Part shown: positions 1-8,816 of the stretch, in pieces
How positions within the stretch are numbered: the stretch's first letter is position 1
Layout: each line of letters opens with the position of its first letter
Source of the DNA: Diaporthe sp. PMI_573
Taxonomy: Eukaryota; Ascomycota; Sordariomycetes; Diaporthales; Diaporthaceae
Reading direction: 5' to 3'
Assembly (NCBI GenBank): GCA_021399435.1
Contig: JAJTUP010000090.1
Span: 124,001 to 188,000, forward strand
DNA: 64,000 nt
Program-made: the position numbers and the translations under genes
Notes under the pieces: model-generated
What the model was told of the DNA's origin: nothing
Seen by the model: the letters and a program-made list of their open reading frames with translations, nothing else
Databases searched by the model: none

Positions 1-1724
1 ATTTTGTGTCTAGCTCTATGATGTGCTGCCTAGCGTGCCTGTTACCATCCATCCTGGTCGCCGCTGTCGTCGCTGCCGTCATCTCGGGGACCAGGCTCTG
101 CACCCGATCGCTTGCACCTGGATCGGGTTCATTGACGCAACGCACAGCCTCCGGCCAGCTCCAGACCCACTCATCGCCCTTCCGACCATTACACAGGACG
201 ATTTGGGGTACCATTGCAAATTCCCCTACAGTTTTACAAAAGAATTCTTTTGCCCAAAAACATGGCCGCCAGGTCACTAGCTCGAATAGTCTGCGACAGA
301 AGCCGGCCCTACAGCCATGTAAAATTTCTGCTATTTTGGCAATTACTTAGTTTCCCCTCTCTTGTGCAGAGTCTGGTCCATCGATAATATTTGTTTGGAT
401 CTCTCATCCCATGTGTCCTCACACGTCATCTCTATAATGAGTGTCGTCTCACGCCATAGCATACAGAGTAATTGAGATGTCAGCTAATACTTGCCTCTCA
501 AGGAATGCAGATACTCACGACTGACTTCATTGCAGCTTAATGAATCTTCTTACTACCGGTACGTACAACTCGGTGGTTCCCAGTAATTGACCGGCTCTGA
601 TTTGATTCACCGCTACTGTAGAGTAGCACCTGTCTGATTGACGGCTATCTGGATGTAATTTGATGCCGACTATGTGTCTGAAAATGACTTGAGAGTGTTT
701 GTTCTCCACCTACATCGACGCAGCCTGATGGTTGCGAGATGAAATGTGTGATTTTGCTCCCGATTCTTTTAGAGGCCTTTTTATTGACTATGTCCTTGAA
801 AATGCACGGGGCAATGAACAACGAAGCCACTACAATGGCTCGAGCACAGATGCTTATTCTCGCCGGCGGACAGCAACGATTGCCCCAAAATGTTTCCACA
901 CTGTGCACACGAAATTGCCTTTGGACCAATTGCCTAAACCAGGCACCTGTGAGACCAGCATGCCCGTCTCCTGTACATACAATGGGACCATCGCCCCACC
1001 ATCTGCAAACCAACCCCTGACTTGATCTCCATGTCCTCCAAGCCCCCTAAACACATCCCAAAGGCTGCCAAAGACCTGAGCAGAGAAAGTATGCAAGAGG
1101 GAGCGTTTGACTTATCCCATCGAGACAATAGTGTGCTCACATGAGCGGGGATCGCGCGAAGAAGATTGACAAAATTTCCAAATCTCCCATTGCATAAACG
1201 ACCATGTATTAAGCCCCCCCCAAAGTAGCGTATATTAGTAAGTACTAGAGACTGACTGATATTATCCACAGTAGTTAAGTAGCTTTTCGCACAGACTATT
1301 AGCGAAAGTAACTTGTAAGAGACAAGTTTTCGGCTAACATGTGTTACAGACTGCTAGGCGGCACTGAGTAGTTTCCAGGACAGCAGAGACAGCCCCCCCT
1401 GCCTTTTTGAAAAAGACTTTTTACAGCGACGTCTGTACTGTATAGCATCTAACTGATGGGGTGATTTCTGATGTAAAAGAGGATGCTGAAAAGAACAGAG
1501 AGCTATGGTTACTCAACTGACTAAAGAAAGGAGATACGGAGCGACATTGCAAATAAAAAATCGTATAATAAATACTGCCTCGGCACCGGGAGACCTCTGT
1601 CCAAGTTGAGAAAGTAAAGAAAACCGGAGTGGCCTCTTCGAGGGGCCAACTCAATCCCACCGGCGCTGTGGATGGGGGATAAAAGATGGAGGATGAGGAC
1701 AGTAGTTCGAGGCCCAGACGTATG
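1..1724. other. Gene-poor stretch, no supported gene
   Basis: No reading frame here has recognisable protein similarity or consistent splice structure. A motif of about 30 bases near 1524-1555 (AAGGAGATACGG...CGACATT.CAAAT) recurs near 23850, which suggests a shared dispersed repeat. Nothing else stands out. Confidence 0.5.
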
Positions 1725-2222
1725 TTAGAGCTCGCGCGTTTCACTTAACTGACGTAGATTGTTTGAGAATGGAAATTTGGAAGGCGCGGCGTGCCGTGTG
1801 ATGTTACTTCTCAACTCGCGGAACAGCCTCTCGGCCGCCACCCAATCACGTTTCTCTGAACGCGCCTTTGCTGAACGCTCAAGTGCGTGAAGATCAGACC
1901 GGTCGCGGCCTTTCCAACGGAGACTGATGGATGACGCAGGCCCATCAAGTATCTTAGCATCCGAGACTTCTTCAGCGGAATCTGACTCCCACGACGACGG
2001 ATCTGTGTTCCCGGGAATTTGCTGCCCAGACAGGTCGTGGATACCATGAGGAATGTCACTCGGCTCCGCTGCGTCAACCAGGTTTTGATCACATGCATCA
2101 TCGAGAGTCTCAGCTATTTCCATCTCCTGGTCCGGCTGGGGGCTTGCAGCGTTGACTTGACTCTCAGCCAAACTTTTCGGGGTCTCGTAGCTGATGCCCG
2201 CTGAAGTGGGACCATCTGCCAT
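1725..2222 (-). CDS. Hypothetical acidic protein
   Basis: A 165-codon frame starts with a true ATG at 2222. The first 100 residues are acidic and low in complexity. A charged helical segment follows (about residues 112-142, with ALERSAKARSEKRDW and AERLFRELRSN), resembling the first helix pair of a TPR-like repeat. The last 25 residues look less constrained, so the true gene may splice at the GTAACATC donor near 1805. I do not recognise the family. It is the only gene-like frame before the transposon cluster that begins near 2.6 kb. Confidence 0.4.
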   Translation of the reverse strand: MADGPTSAGISYETPKSLAESQVNAASPQPDQEMEIAETLDDACDQNLVDAAEPSDIPHGIHDLSGQQIPGNTDPSSWESDSAEEVSDAKILDGPASSISLRWKGRDRSDLHALERSAKARSEKRDWVAAERLFRELRSNITRHAAPSKFPFSNNLRQLSETREL

Positions 2223-2600
2223 TCTTCCTTAGTTTCAAAGTTCACGAGGCAGGGCAATGAGAATTTGGAACATACCTTCGATGTATTCTCTATAATTGGA
2301 CCGCGGATAAAATGGAAGGCACGATTTCAGAACTTGTCTAGGCCTGAAAATTGGGGCTTGTATTGAAAGGTTTACATAAGATAAGCTGCTATATTTTTCG
2401 CGACGCTCAAAGGAAGGAAAGAATGGACAGGGAGACAAGGAAGGTATTGCAACGCTTACAATAGAACAATCATTGGTATAGCATAAGTATAGTAATCCCA
2501 GCAGGCTGCTAGTGAAAAAGGTAAAATTTGAAAGATTTTCTATCTCAGCAAAGGTTGGATGAGTTGTGTCAAAAACACGGGAAAAGAGGAGAAATAGAAT
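2223..2600. other. Intergenic, nothing recognised
   Basis: No gene or repeat is visible. It separates the hypothetical gene from the decayed hAT transposase. Confidence 0.4.
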
Positions 2601-3508
2601 ACCCAGAGCTTATAATATCATCAGAGCTACTCTATGAGTACTTAAAGGAGGCAATCGCCGTATATCGCCAACCATGGAAGGTTAGACATAAACAATCTGC
2701 ATTCCATACATCTTCGAGATACGTCAGAGAGTACTCAGGATGTAGGATGATAGAGGCAGCAAATAAAGGTGAATCAGAAAGCTTCGTATAGTAATTATTG
2801 AGCTTCAACCAAGCACACTGGATTGATGCAGAGATATAGCAGCGCTCAGCAGCAGCGATGCCCTCCCTTTTACTGACTTCGTGGGCCCAAGGGCAGGTAT
2901 ATTCGTCTCGTACAGAGGCAGGTAGGTTACGCAGGGCATCTTTGTTGAACTGTTAAGGGCAGCGGCTAGGGCAAGGGATATTGACCTTGTAACCTTTAAG
3001 CCGAGCAGGTAAGTTGCAAGACCAGACTAGGCGACCTTTGCCCCTGCTAGCAGGCAATGATGGATTCAGAATAGCATCTTTATTAGTAGATTGCTTTTTG
3101 TAGCCTTGCACTTGTGAATTGGCTATAGTTTCAGGAGTAATTGCGTTATAATGCTGCTTTTAGTCTTTGAGATGCTCAAGAAGGTATTCCATCCCTGTTA
3201 GAACTTGCCAAAGCCTGCTAAGTTTACCACTTTTATTAATGCCTTAAGTCTACATAGTTAATTCATAGAGTAGCTTAAGGATGTATATGATTTCGCTTAA
3301 AAGTTTCTAATTATTAGCTTTAAGATGATATTTGCAAAGAAAGCTGCTACCCTTATATACTTCTTAAGCTAGGAAGCCAACAATATCACACTACTTGCGT
3401 ATAGCCTGCTCAATCATTAGGTAGGTTAAATTCCACCTAGTCTCATTATTGCTAATAACTTCCAGGTTAGCAGTAAAGTCTTTGAAGTTAAATTCGGCCT
3501 TAAGCTGT

Positions 3509-3516
3509 GTTGCAAT
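3509..3516 (+). repeat. Target site duplication, left copy (GTTGCAAT)
   Basis: The 8-bp GTTGCAAT directly left of the inverted terminus at 3517 is repeated exactly at 4449-4456. Eight bases is the hAT duplication length. Confidence 0.9.
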
Positions 3517-4448
3517 CAGTGATGTAAATAGTGTGGCCGTAAATAAGACAATATCATATTCAATATCGTATTGGCTGCACGGTATTTTTATACCGTGCAG
3601 TGCAAGCAATACCGAAAACCGTGTAGTGCAGTGCAGGGACATTCAGATATCGTATAATATGATATTCATTCAGTGCAAATACAGTGCAATACGGGTAATA
3701 CGAAACCTCTCGTTGTACGCATCAGCCTCGAGCTTCCCACCCTATTTGACGAGTACCATGTCACGGTCGGCTTCATGGTGAAGCTTCACAGTAACTGCTG
3801 CCTGGGCTGCCGCGTGACTCAACGCTTGGGTTTTCAACACGTGTAACAGACAATATCACGGGTTTCATTTCTTTCCTCTTCAGCTTAGTTGTTCGTAGTC
3901 AATCCACTGCATTTCCAGCGCTTCAGGCCTGTTGACTGTATCATACCGTTACATATCAGAACTCTACCAACCCTAAGAATCGATGTTAACGATGTATAAA
4001 AAAACTTTTAAAAAAAAAGAATCTGCAGAGTTTTATTATAATCGCTGCTTTTACTTCGTTCTTGTACGTAGGAAATACGAAACTTTAGTTCCGTAGTAAT
4101 GTTGCCTACCTGTTTATACCCGTTAGCTCAACACAAGCGAGGTCCGGGAGAACGCCTTCTCAAGCATTCTCATCATTTGGAAATAGTGTGTTGCTGTACG
4201 TTGGCCGCGAACATCCTCTTCTTTGGTCGAGCAGGCTGTCTTAAACCTCAATCTTTACATAATTGGTTAGTTTTATGCCGAGGTCATGTGGGTCTTTACA
4301 CGCCGTGCGATATGATATTACAATACGATATCGATCAAATACAGTGCAATACCGTATACCGTGCAGTGCAGCAAATTCTTAAACAATCCAGTGCAGTGTG
4401 GAGTTGAAAAAATATCGTATACGGTATTTTGCACTATTTACTTCACTG
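3517..4448. mobile_element. Non-autonomous hAT element nested in a hAT pseudogene
   Basis: A 932-bp unit is bounded by 17-bp inverted repeats with one mismatch: CAGTGATGTAAATAGTG at the left and, on the other strand, CAGTGAAGTAAATAGTG at the right. Identical 8-bp duplications (GTTGCAAT) flank it. Subterminal zones carry many copies of GTGCAGTGCA and ACCGTGCA motifs in both orientations, as expected of hAT transposase-binding sites. There is no transposase domain inside. Removing the element and one duplication rejoins the transposase pseudogene on either side, so it inserted after that hAT was already present. Confidence 0.9.
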
Positions 4449-4456
4449 GTTGCAAT
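4449..4456 (+). repeat. Target site duplication, right copy (GTTGCAAT)
   Basis: Exact repeat of 3509-3516, immediately outside the right terminus of the 932-bp element. Confidence 0.9.
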
Positions 4457-4745
4457 ATCCCTCAATACCTCTAACCATTGCAGTGATGCCTGGATGTATT
4501 TAACGATGTTGTAAAGCTTTGCAATAGGGCTATTCTTGCACCATTGCTAAAAAGCTGGCTTTGGCATAGCCTATGTTAACTTCATCAAAGGCATCAGCCT
4601 TAAAGCCTAGGAGGAAGGCTTTGGCAATAAGGTTCAAGATGTAGCTAAAACAATGCATCCAGCGGGCTCTAACTTTATCTCCATCCATCAATAAGTCCAA
4701 TTCTTCGAAGAGGGCCTCTAAGGTTGTATTGTTATTTGCTGCATT

Positions 4746-5138
4746 ATCCGATACAATGTCCGCGGCGGACCGTCCAAACGACGATGTGGCAACTGCGGCG
4801 AGACTGGGCATAATGCGAGAACTTGTGAGAAAGATGTAGAAGAGTCTAGTCAGTCAGATTCAGAGTGTATAATCGTACATTCTTAAGCGGTCCGCGGCGG
4901 ACCGCCCAAATAGTTGGTCTGGCTGGTATAGATTGAGGTTAATCCTGCATGGCTAAAATGCTCCATTTTGGTGGGGAAGCCGATTTTCCCACCAAAAGTC
5001 GTCCACTTCGGACTGGCACTGCAGTACCGCCAACCACTCTAAATTGACCAAATCAATCGAAAATAAGTAATTAGGACCAGTTGGCACCAATTGGTGCGCA
5101 GCTGGGTGGTGAACCACGTTATGTGATGAACCACGTTA
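4746..5138 (+). mobile_element. Pogo-like transposon remnant with CCHC tail
   Basis: Plus-strand codons from about 4771 encode RRCGNCGETGHNARTCEKD followed by an acidic tail and stop near 4886. This C2HC knuckle is typical of the C-terminus of fungal pogo/Tc1-type DDE transposases. A direct repeat, GTCCGCGGCGGACCG, lies at both sides of the coding scrap (about 4759 and 4900). The right edge ends in two successive copies of AACCACGT followed by TA (5112-5121 and 5129-5138), matching the TA-flanked terminus of the foldback element at 16490-17130. The rest of the transposase is missing. The element is a deletion derivative and its left terminus is not resolved. Confidence 0.55.
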
Positions 5139-5164
5139 TATTAATAGTCTTTGCTTAACTAATC

Positions 5165-5744
5165 CTCTAGTAGACCGCGACCTGACTTTAACCCCCAGAC
5201 TGAGGTCGAACAACAACCAGTCCTCGACATGCTTCAACGCCGCAAACGCTTCTTCGCGAACGACGCCGACGACGAGGTTCCTAATTCACAAGATACACGG
5301 CTAGCAAACAAGAGGAGAAGGGGCAACAAAGGCAAGGACCCTGAGCCCATACAACGAGAGGATATACAACAAGACGAGCTAGATACATACCTTGTTGAGC
5401 CAGTAGTCAACTCAAAGGCGTACCTAAACGACCCAATCGCGTGGTGGCGGGATATTGGCGCAAAACGATTCCCCAAGCTGTCTTATATGGCAGTTGACTT
5501 CCTCACGATACCTTCAGCAGCAGCAGAAACTGAGCGTCAGTTTAGTAGCGTTGGGCAGATGGTGTCAGCACGGAGGTCTTGTCTTCAGCGGCACGTTATT
5601 GGCGCCAGCCAGTGTATTAGGTCTTGGAGCAAAGCAGGCGTCTACAAGGCTGAATTGCCACTTGAATTGCTAGATCGGGCATCTAGCACGGCGTTACAAA
5701 GTGATATTGCACGGGGACTAACTAGATGGGCACAACGTAGCTAA
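5165..5744 (+). pseudogene. hAT transposase C-terminal fragment
   Basis: An open frame (ATG at 5229, but coding sense reaches back to about 5165) gives the hAT C-terminal dimerisation block: DPIAWWRDIGAKRFPKL, then VDFLTIPSAAAETERQFSS, then a basic segment and IRSWSKAG. Order and spacing match the end of hAT transposases. Everything upstream (BED finger, catalytic core) is absent because sequence ending in AACCACGT-TA abuts it. No stop interrupts this piece, so the truncation is probably younger than the decay at 2.6-4.7 kb. It cannot encode an active transposase. Confidence 0.85.
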
Positions 5745-5960
5745 TATAACTGGGAATAGCCTCAAATACGCACCCCATCCGATTTAGCAGATCTGATATC
5801 CGATTCCGAATCGGATATAGGCAAATCGGATCCGATCCGATCCGATATAGACCAATCCGATTCGGAATCGGATGGGCTTCAGTCTATTCGATCGATTTCA
5901 AATCGATATCGGAATCGGATGGGATTTGGCCATCCGATCGACCGATGGCCTGCTCTGCAA
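5745..5960. repeat. Subterminal palindromes and probable right end of the 5.2-kb hAT
   Basis: Downstream of the hAT stop are repeated palindromic units of the form ATCCGATTCCGAATCGGAT in several variants. The cluster ends in GGCCTGCTCTG near 5959, which read inward is CAGAGCAGGCC, an acceptable hAT terminus. The left terminus is lost, so the target duplication cannot be tested. Confidence 0.55.
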
Positions 5961-6529
5961 CGCTCTCAGATCAACTCTCCGGTAGCGCTGGTTGTAGATG
6001 CTTGTTTCTCTAATTCAAGAACTCGTTCGTAGTCGTCGACGGGACCTCAGTCCCATATCAGCCACCAACCAGGCCGTCCGAGTCCGCCTCTCAATGCTAA
6101 GAAAAACGTGTGTCACTTGGGGCCATAAATGTTCCAATGTGACGAAGGTTCATTACATAGCTATCTTAGCTATTCTTATGCCAACTGCAACAAAAAGGTA
6201 ATACCTAATAGCAGTGACAGGAGGCTGATAATGCTCAGGCAGGGCGAGCGAAATTCCAAGTAGATTGGTATAATGTAGCATGGACCACACTCCAGAGTGC
6301 GTTTGTGACACGCATGCATGCATGGCCGCATTTTAGACAGGCGATATACTGGGATGGGCAGTAGTTCGGAATTGTCCAGGCTGGGCCGCTGAGTCGTCCA
6401 GAACTACTTGGTTTCCATTGCCCTCTGGCGTCTAGCCTTCATAGTAGACGTGTAGGGCACTGCGCGACCCTCGGTCATCAACCACCAACCAAGTCTGTGG
6501 GAGAACTCGTCCTCGTAGGTAAAGCCCGG
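5961..6529. other. Intergenic, nothing recognised
   Basis: No gene-like frame, no terminal repeats and no RNA gene seen in this 570-bp stretch. Confidence 0.4.
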
Positions 6530-6972
6530 GAAGCTACGTCGCTGCACCCAGCCCTGCCAGGATGAAGACCATGCCCTCGAAACTCTTTTTCTGCGTCGAT
6601 TCCATCCAGGCTACGTCGCTGCCTCCGACCCTGTCAGATTAACGACCATGCCCGCGAGGGTTTTCAGCTTGCTGGGACTGTCCACCGTGTCACAGCACCG
6701 AGGTGGAGCTTCCTTCATCGTACCGCGTCAGGACTGTCCGCTGCCCCCGGCCCTGCCAGCTTTACGGGTATGCCCTCGAAACTCTTGTGCTGTGCCGATT
6801 CCACCCAGGCTACGTCGCTGCCTCCGACCCTGTCAGATTAACGACCATGCCCGCGAGGGTTTTCAGCTTGCTGGGACTGTCCACCGTGTCACAGCACCGA
6901 GGAAGCTCCGCCACACCGCATCAAGACTGCCCGCTGCCCCCAGCCCTGCCAGGTTTACGGGTATGCCCTGAG
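6530..6972. repeat. Tandem repeat, unit about 199 bp
   Basis: The block beginning GCTACGTCGCTGCCTCCGAC at about 6610 recurs 199 bp later at about 6809. Near identity continues through CCCGCGAGGGTTTTCAGC and the CACCGTGTCACAGCACCGAGG stretch. A third partial copy of the leading motif occurs at about 6531. Short frames across it only reflect the repeat. No domain is encoded and the function is unknown. Confidence 0.75.
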
Positions 6973-7031
6973 CGCAGTGTTTGATGAGTGATTAAGACCT
7001 TGGTATAGGAGACCCGCCTGTGCAACTACGG

Positions 7032-8405
7032 TCAGGCCATCATCAAATGCGCCTTGCCGTGTGAATCAAGTTCGTAGAAGGACAAGCCACCCTGCCCTCT
7101 CCGCCGCGTAAGCCGATGAGAGGAGTGAGTCTGATGTACCTCCCCTCTGCTGTGAGAGCCCTGCCCCATTATCGTCCGTGATGCTGTCCGGTCTGGTCGT
7201 AATATGGTGGACTTTTGTATTCTGCTGCTGTGCTTGGTGTATGGACTGGTTGATGGTGGTTTGCCCTTGCGCGGCCTTGGATGGCAGCTGCCTTGTGAAG
7301 TCTCAGGTCCAGTCGCAGCCAGCCCATTGATGTGCTCGTCTCCTGAATTGTTATTTCCTTTGTCTTTCTTGATCGAATGTACCCGCCCAGACCCTGTACG
7401 GTGCCGCGATCCCACTGACGGGGAGGAAGCCATCGTAGTATGCGGTTCTGTCGATGTAGAAGGCTGAGGCATTGATGGTGGCTGGCCTCTGGCAACTCGT
7501 CTGGGTTGGCGTGATATTGACCTGCGCGATGACGATGCCGTCCTTTGGTCGACCATGTCATCACCGACTCGTATCTTCTTGGTGGGTTGCGCCTCGTCCT
7601 CATCTTCGCCGGCGTTCACGGTTGCTGGTGTGTGTGATCTCTTCCGCGTTCGCGGATTGCTAGCCGTCCTTGGCTCGCCCATGTCATCAGCGAATCGTAT
7701 CTTCTTGGTGGGTCGCGCCTCGTCCTCATCTTCGCTGGCGTACACGGTTGCTGGTGTGAGTGATCTCTTCCGCGTTCGCGGATTGCTAACCGTGCTTGTC
7801 CTTTCACTGTGGTCTATGGTTGAGCTACTGGAAGGTCGCCGTGCGAATATCTCGGGGGGCGGGCGGGTAGAAGCGTTCTCGTCACCCTTGACCGGGGATG
7901 CTGAGTCGGGTTGGTGCATCGAGTGGTCGTGCTGATCGGCAGCCAAAGTGGCGATGCGGTCCTCGGGATCCTCGTCGTAGAGGAAGCCGGCAAGGAACCG
8001 GACAATGGCGTCGTAGGATTTGGAGCGGTATATGTGCATGGCATGGCCCCAATGCCTATCCCCCCGGTCGGGCAAATCTATCTGCCTCGGATCGCTAGCG
8101 AGACGCATGAGTGTGTGCATCATCATCTTGGTTTGTTCTTTCCGCCTGGCCTTCAGTCGGCTCCGGAGCAGCGTGTAGAATTCGGTGCGGTCGTGGGCGA
8201 TGAAGGAGATATGTTGTGTTTCTAGCAGAAACGATTCGCGGTCGAGAATCGGGATTGCCATCAGGTTGAATTGCTTGGGGAGAGTGGTGAAGACATCGTC
8301 GAGGTCCAGTCCGAGTTTCCCAGCATCCCAGAGATGATGCGGGTGCTGGGCAAAATAGTCGGGATGCGGAGGCCGAAAGATATCCAGGCCGTCCTCCATA
8401 TCCAT
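7032..8405 (-). CDS. Hypothetical repeat-containing, probably nuclear protein
   Basis: A 457-residue frame with an ATG at 8405. Residues 1-150 are non-repetitive and helix-rich and include PHPDYFAQHPHHLWD and a basic segment RLKARRKEQTK. Residues 190-300 hold two tandem copies of a 42-residue unit (NPRTRKRS.TPATV.A.EDEDEA.PTKKIR..DDM), each with monopartite nuclear-localisation-like clusters. The remainder is a basic Ser/Pro/Arg-rich tail. I recognise no catalytic domain. It is divergently oriented to the kinase gene 411 bp away, so a shared promoter is likely. A role as a nuclear or chromatin-associated protein is only inferred from composition. Confidence 0.6.
   Translation of the reverse strand: MDMEDGLDIFRPPHPDYFAQHPHHLWDAGKLGLDLDDVFTTLPKQFNLMAIPILDRESFLLETQHISFIAHDRTEFYTLLRSRLKARRKEQTKMMMHTLMRLASDPRQIDLPDRGDRHWGHAMHIYRSKSYDAIVRFLAGFLYDEDPEDRIATLAADQHDHSMHQPDSASPVKGDENASTRPPPEIFARRPSSSSTIDHSERTSTVSNPRTRKRSLTPATVYASEDEDEARPTKKIRFADDMGEPRTASNPRTRKRSHTPATVNAGEDEDEAQPTKKIRVGDDMVDQRTASSSRRSISRQPRRVARGQPPSMPQPSTSTEPHTTMASSPSVGSRHRTGSGRVHSIKKDKGNNNSGDEHINGLAATGPETSQGSCHPRPRKGKPPSTSPYTKHSSRIQKSTILRPDRTASRTIMGQGSHSRGEVHQTHSSHRLTRRRGQGGLSFYELDSHGKAHLMMA
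7551..7796 (-). repeat. In-frame tandem repeat, 126-bp unit, two copies
   Basis: The GTATCTTCTTGGTGGG block at 7571 recurs at 7697, exactly 126 bp (42 codons) apart, within the coding frame of the hypothetical protein. The copies differ at a few positions. Unit length in whole codons preserves the frame, so copy number may vary between strains. Confidence 0.85.
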
Positions 8406-8816
8406 AGTCAGTCAGTGTAAGGCCCTTGAAGGGTCAACGTTTCGAATGCAGATGACCTGTCTGACAAGAGGTGTGCTTTGATGGAGTAAGGCGAAATTGG
8501 ATACCAGTAGAAACCGTCGAGGCTGTGGCAGACAGGAGATGTCGTCGGGCGCTTCTGGCGCTTGAATTCGTCCGTGCACTGCGCATATGAGTGGATCAGA
8601 GCTCTACTGCCAAGCAAAACTTACCGCCAAGAAACATCAACCGCCAAAGCTTGGTCCTTGTTGGTGGGTCATCATCCTTGCCAAGTGGGTCGCACACATA
8701 ATGTCATGGCTGGGCCCACGCGAGCGCCTAGCACCCACCCTGTTTACTTTATTGTCAGTGTTGGCTCTACCGTTCCCTTACGGCTAATCTCCTTTTTCCA
8801 TTTTTCGCCTCGAAAA
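8406..8816. promoter_or_regulatory. Divergent intergenic region, possible shared promoter
   Basis: The 411 bp between the two divergent ATGs (8405 minus, 8817 plus) must hold both 5' leaders. Pyrimidine-rich tracts precede the kinase ATG (CTCCTTTTTCCATTTTTCGCC), a common feature of ascomycete promoters. No convincing TATA box or regulator site can be named. Confidence 0.4.

Larger units (their letters stand above)
2600..4750 (-). pseudogene. Decayed hAT transposase, split by a nested element
   Basis: Reading the minus strand from about 4750, degenerate frames give hAT landmarks in order: DNAANNNTTLEALFEEL and the helix after it (4560-4744), then NNETRWNLTYLMIEQ (about 3400-3460), then GMEYLLEHLKD (about 3170-3210), and finally ASIQCAWLKLNNYY followed by LSDSPLFAASIILHPEY (about 2715-2845). 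Many stops and high A+T mark an old inactivated copy. The 932-bp element at 3517-4448 interrupts it. The N-terminal BED finger is missing; a pogo-like remnant abuts at about 4745. The C-terminal dimerisation block is not visible. Family known: hAT transposases are RNase H-fold DDE enzymes. Frame limits are approximate. Confidence 0.75.

Noticed and set aside
2528..2791. 87-codon plus-strand frame with protein-like composition
   Set aside because: It lies antisense to the C-terminal part of the decayed hAT transposase, whose conserved order explains the sequence better.
6648..6984. Two overlapping plus-strand frames rich in Pro/Arg
   Set aside because: They are products of the 199-bp tandem repeat and change with each unit.
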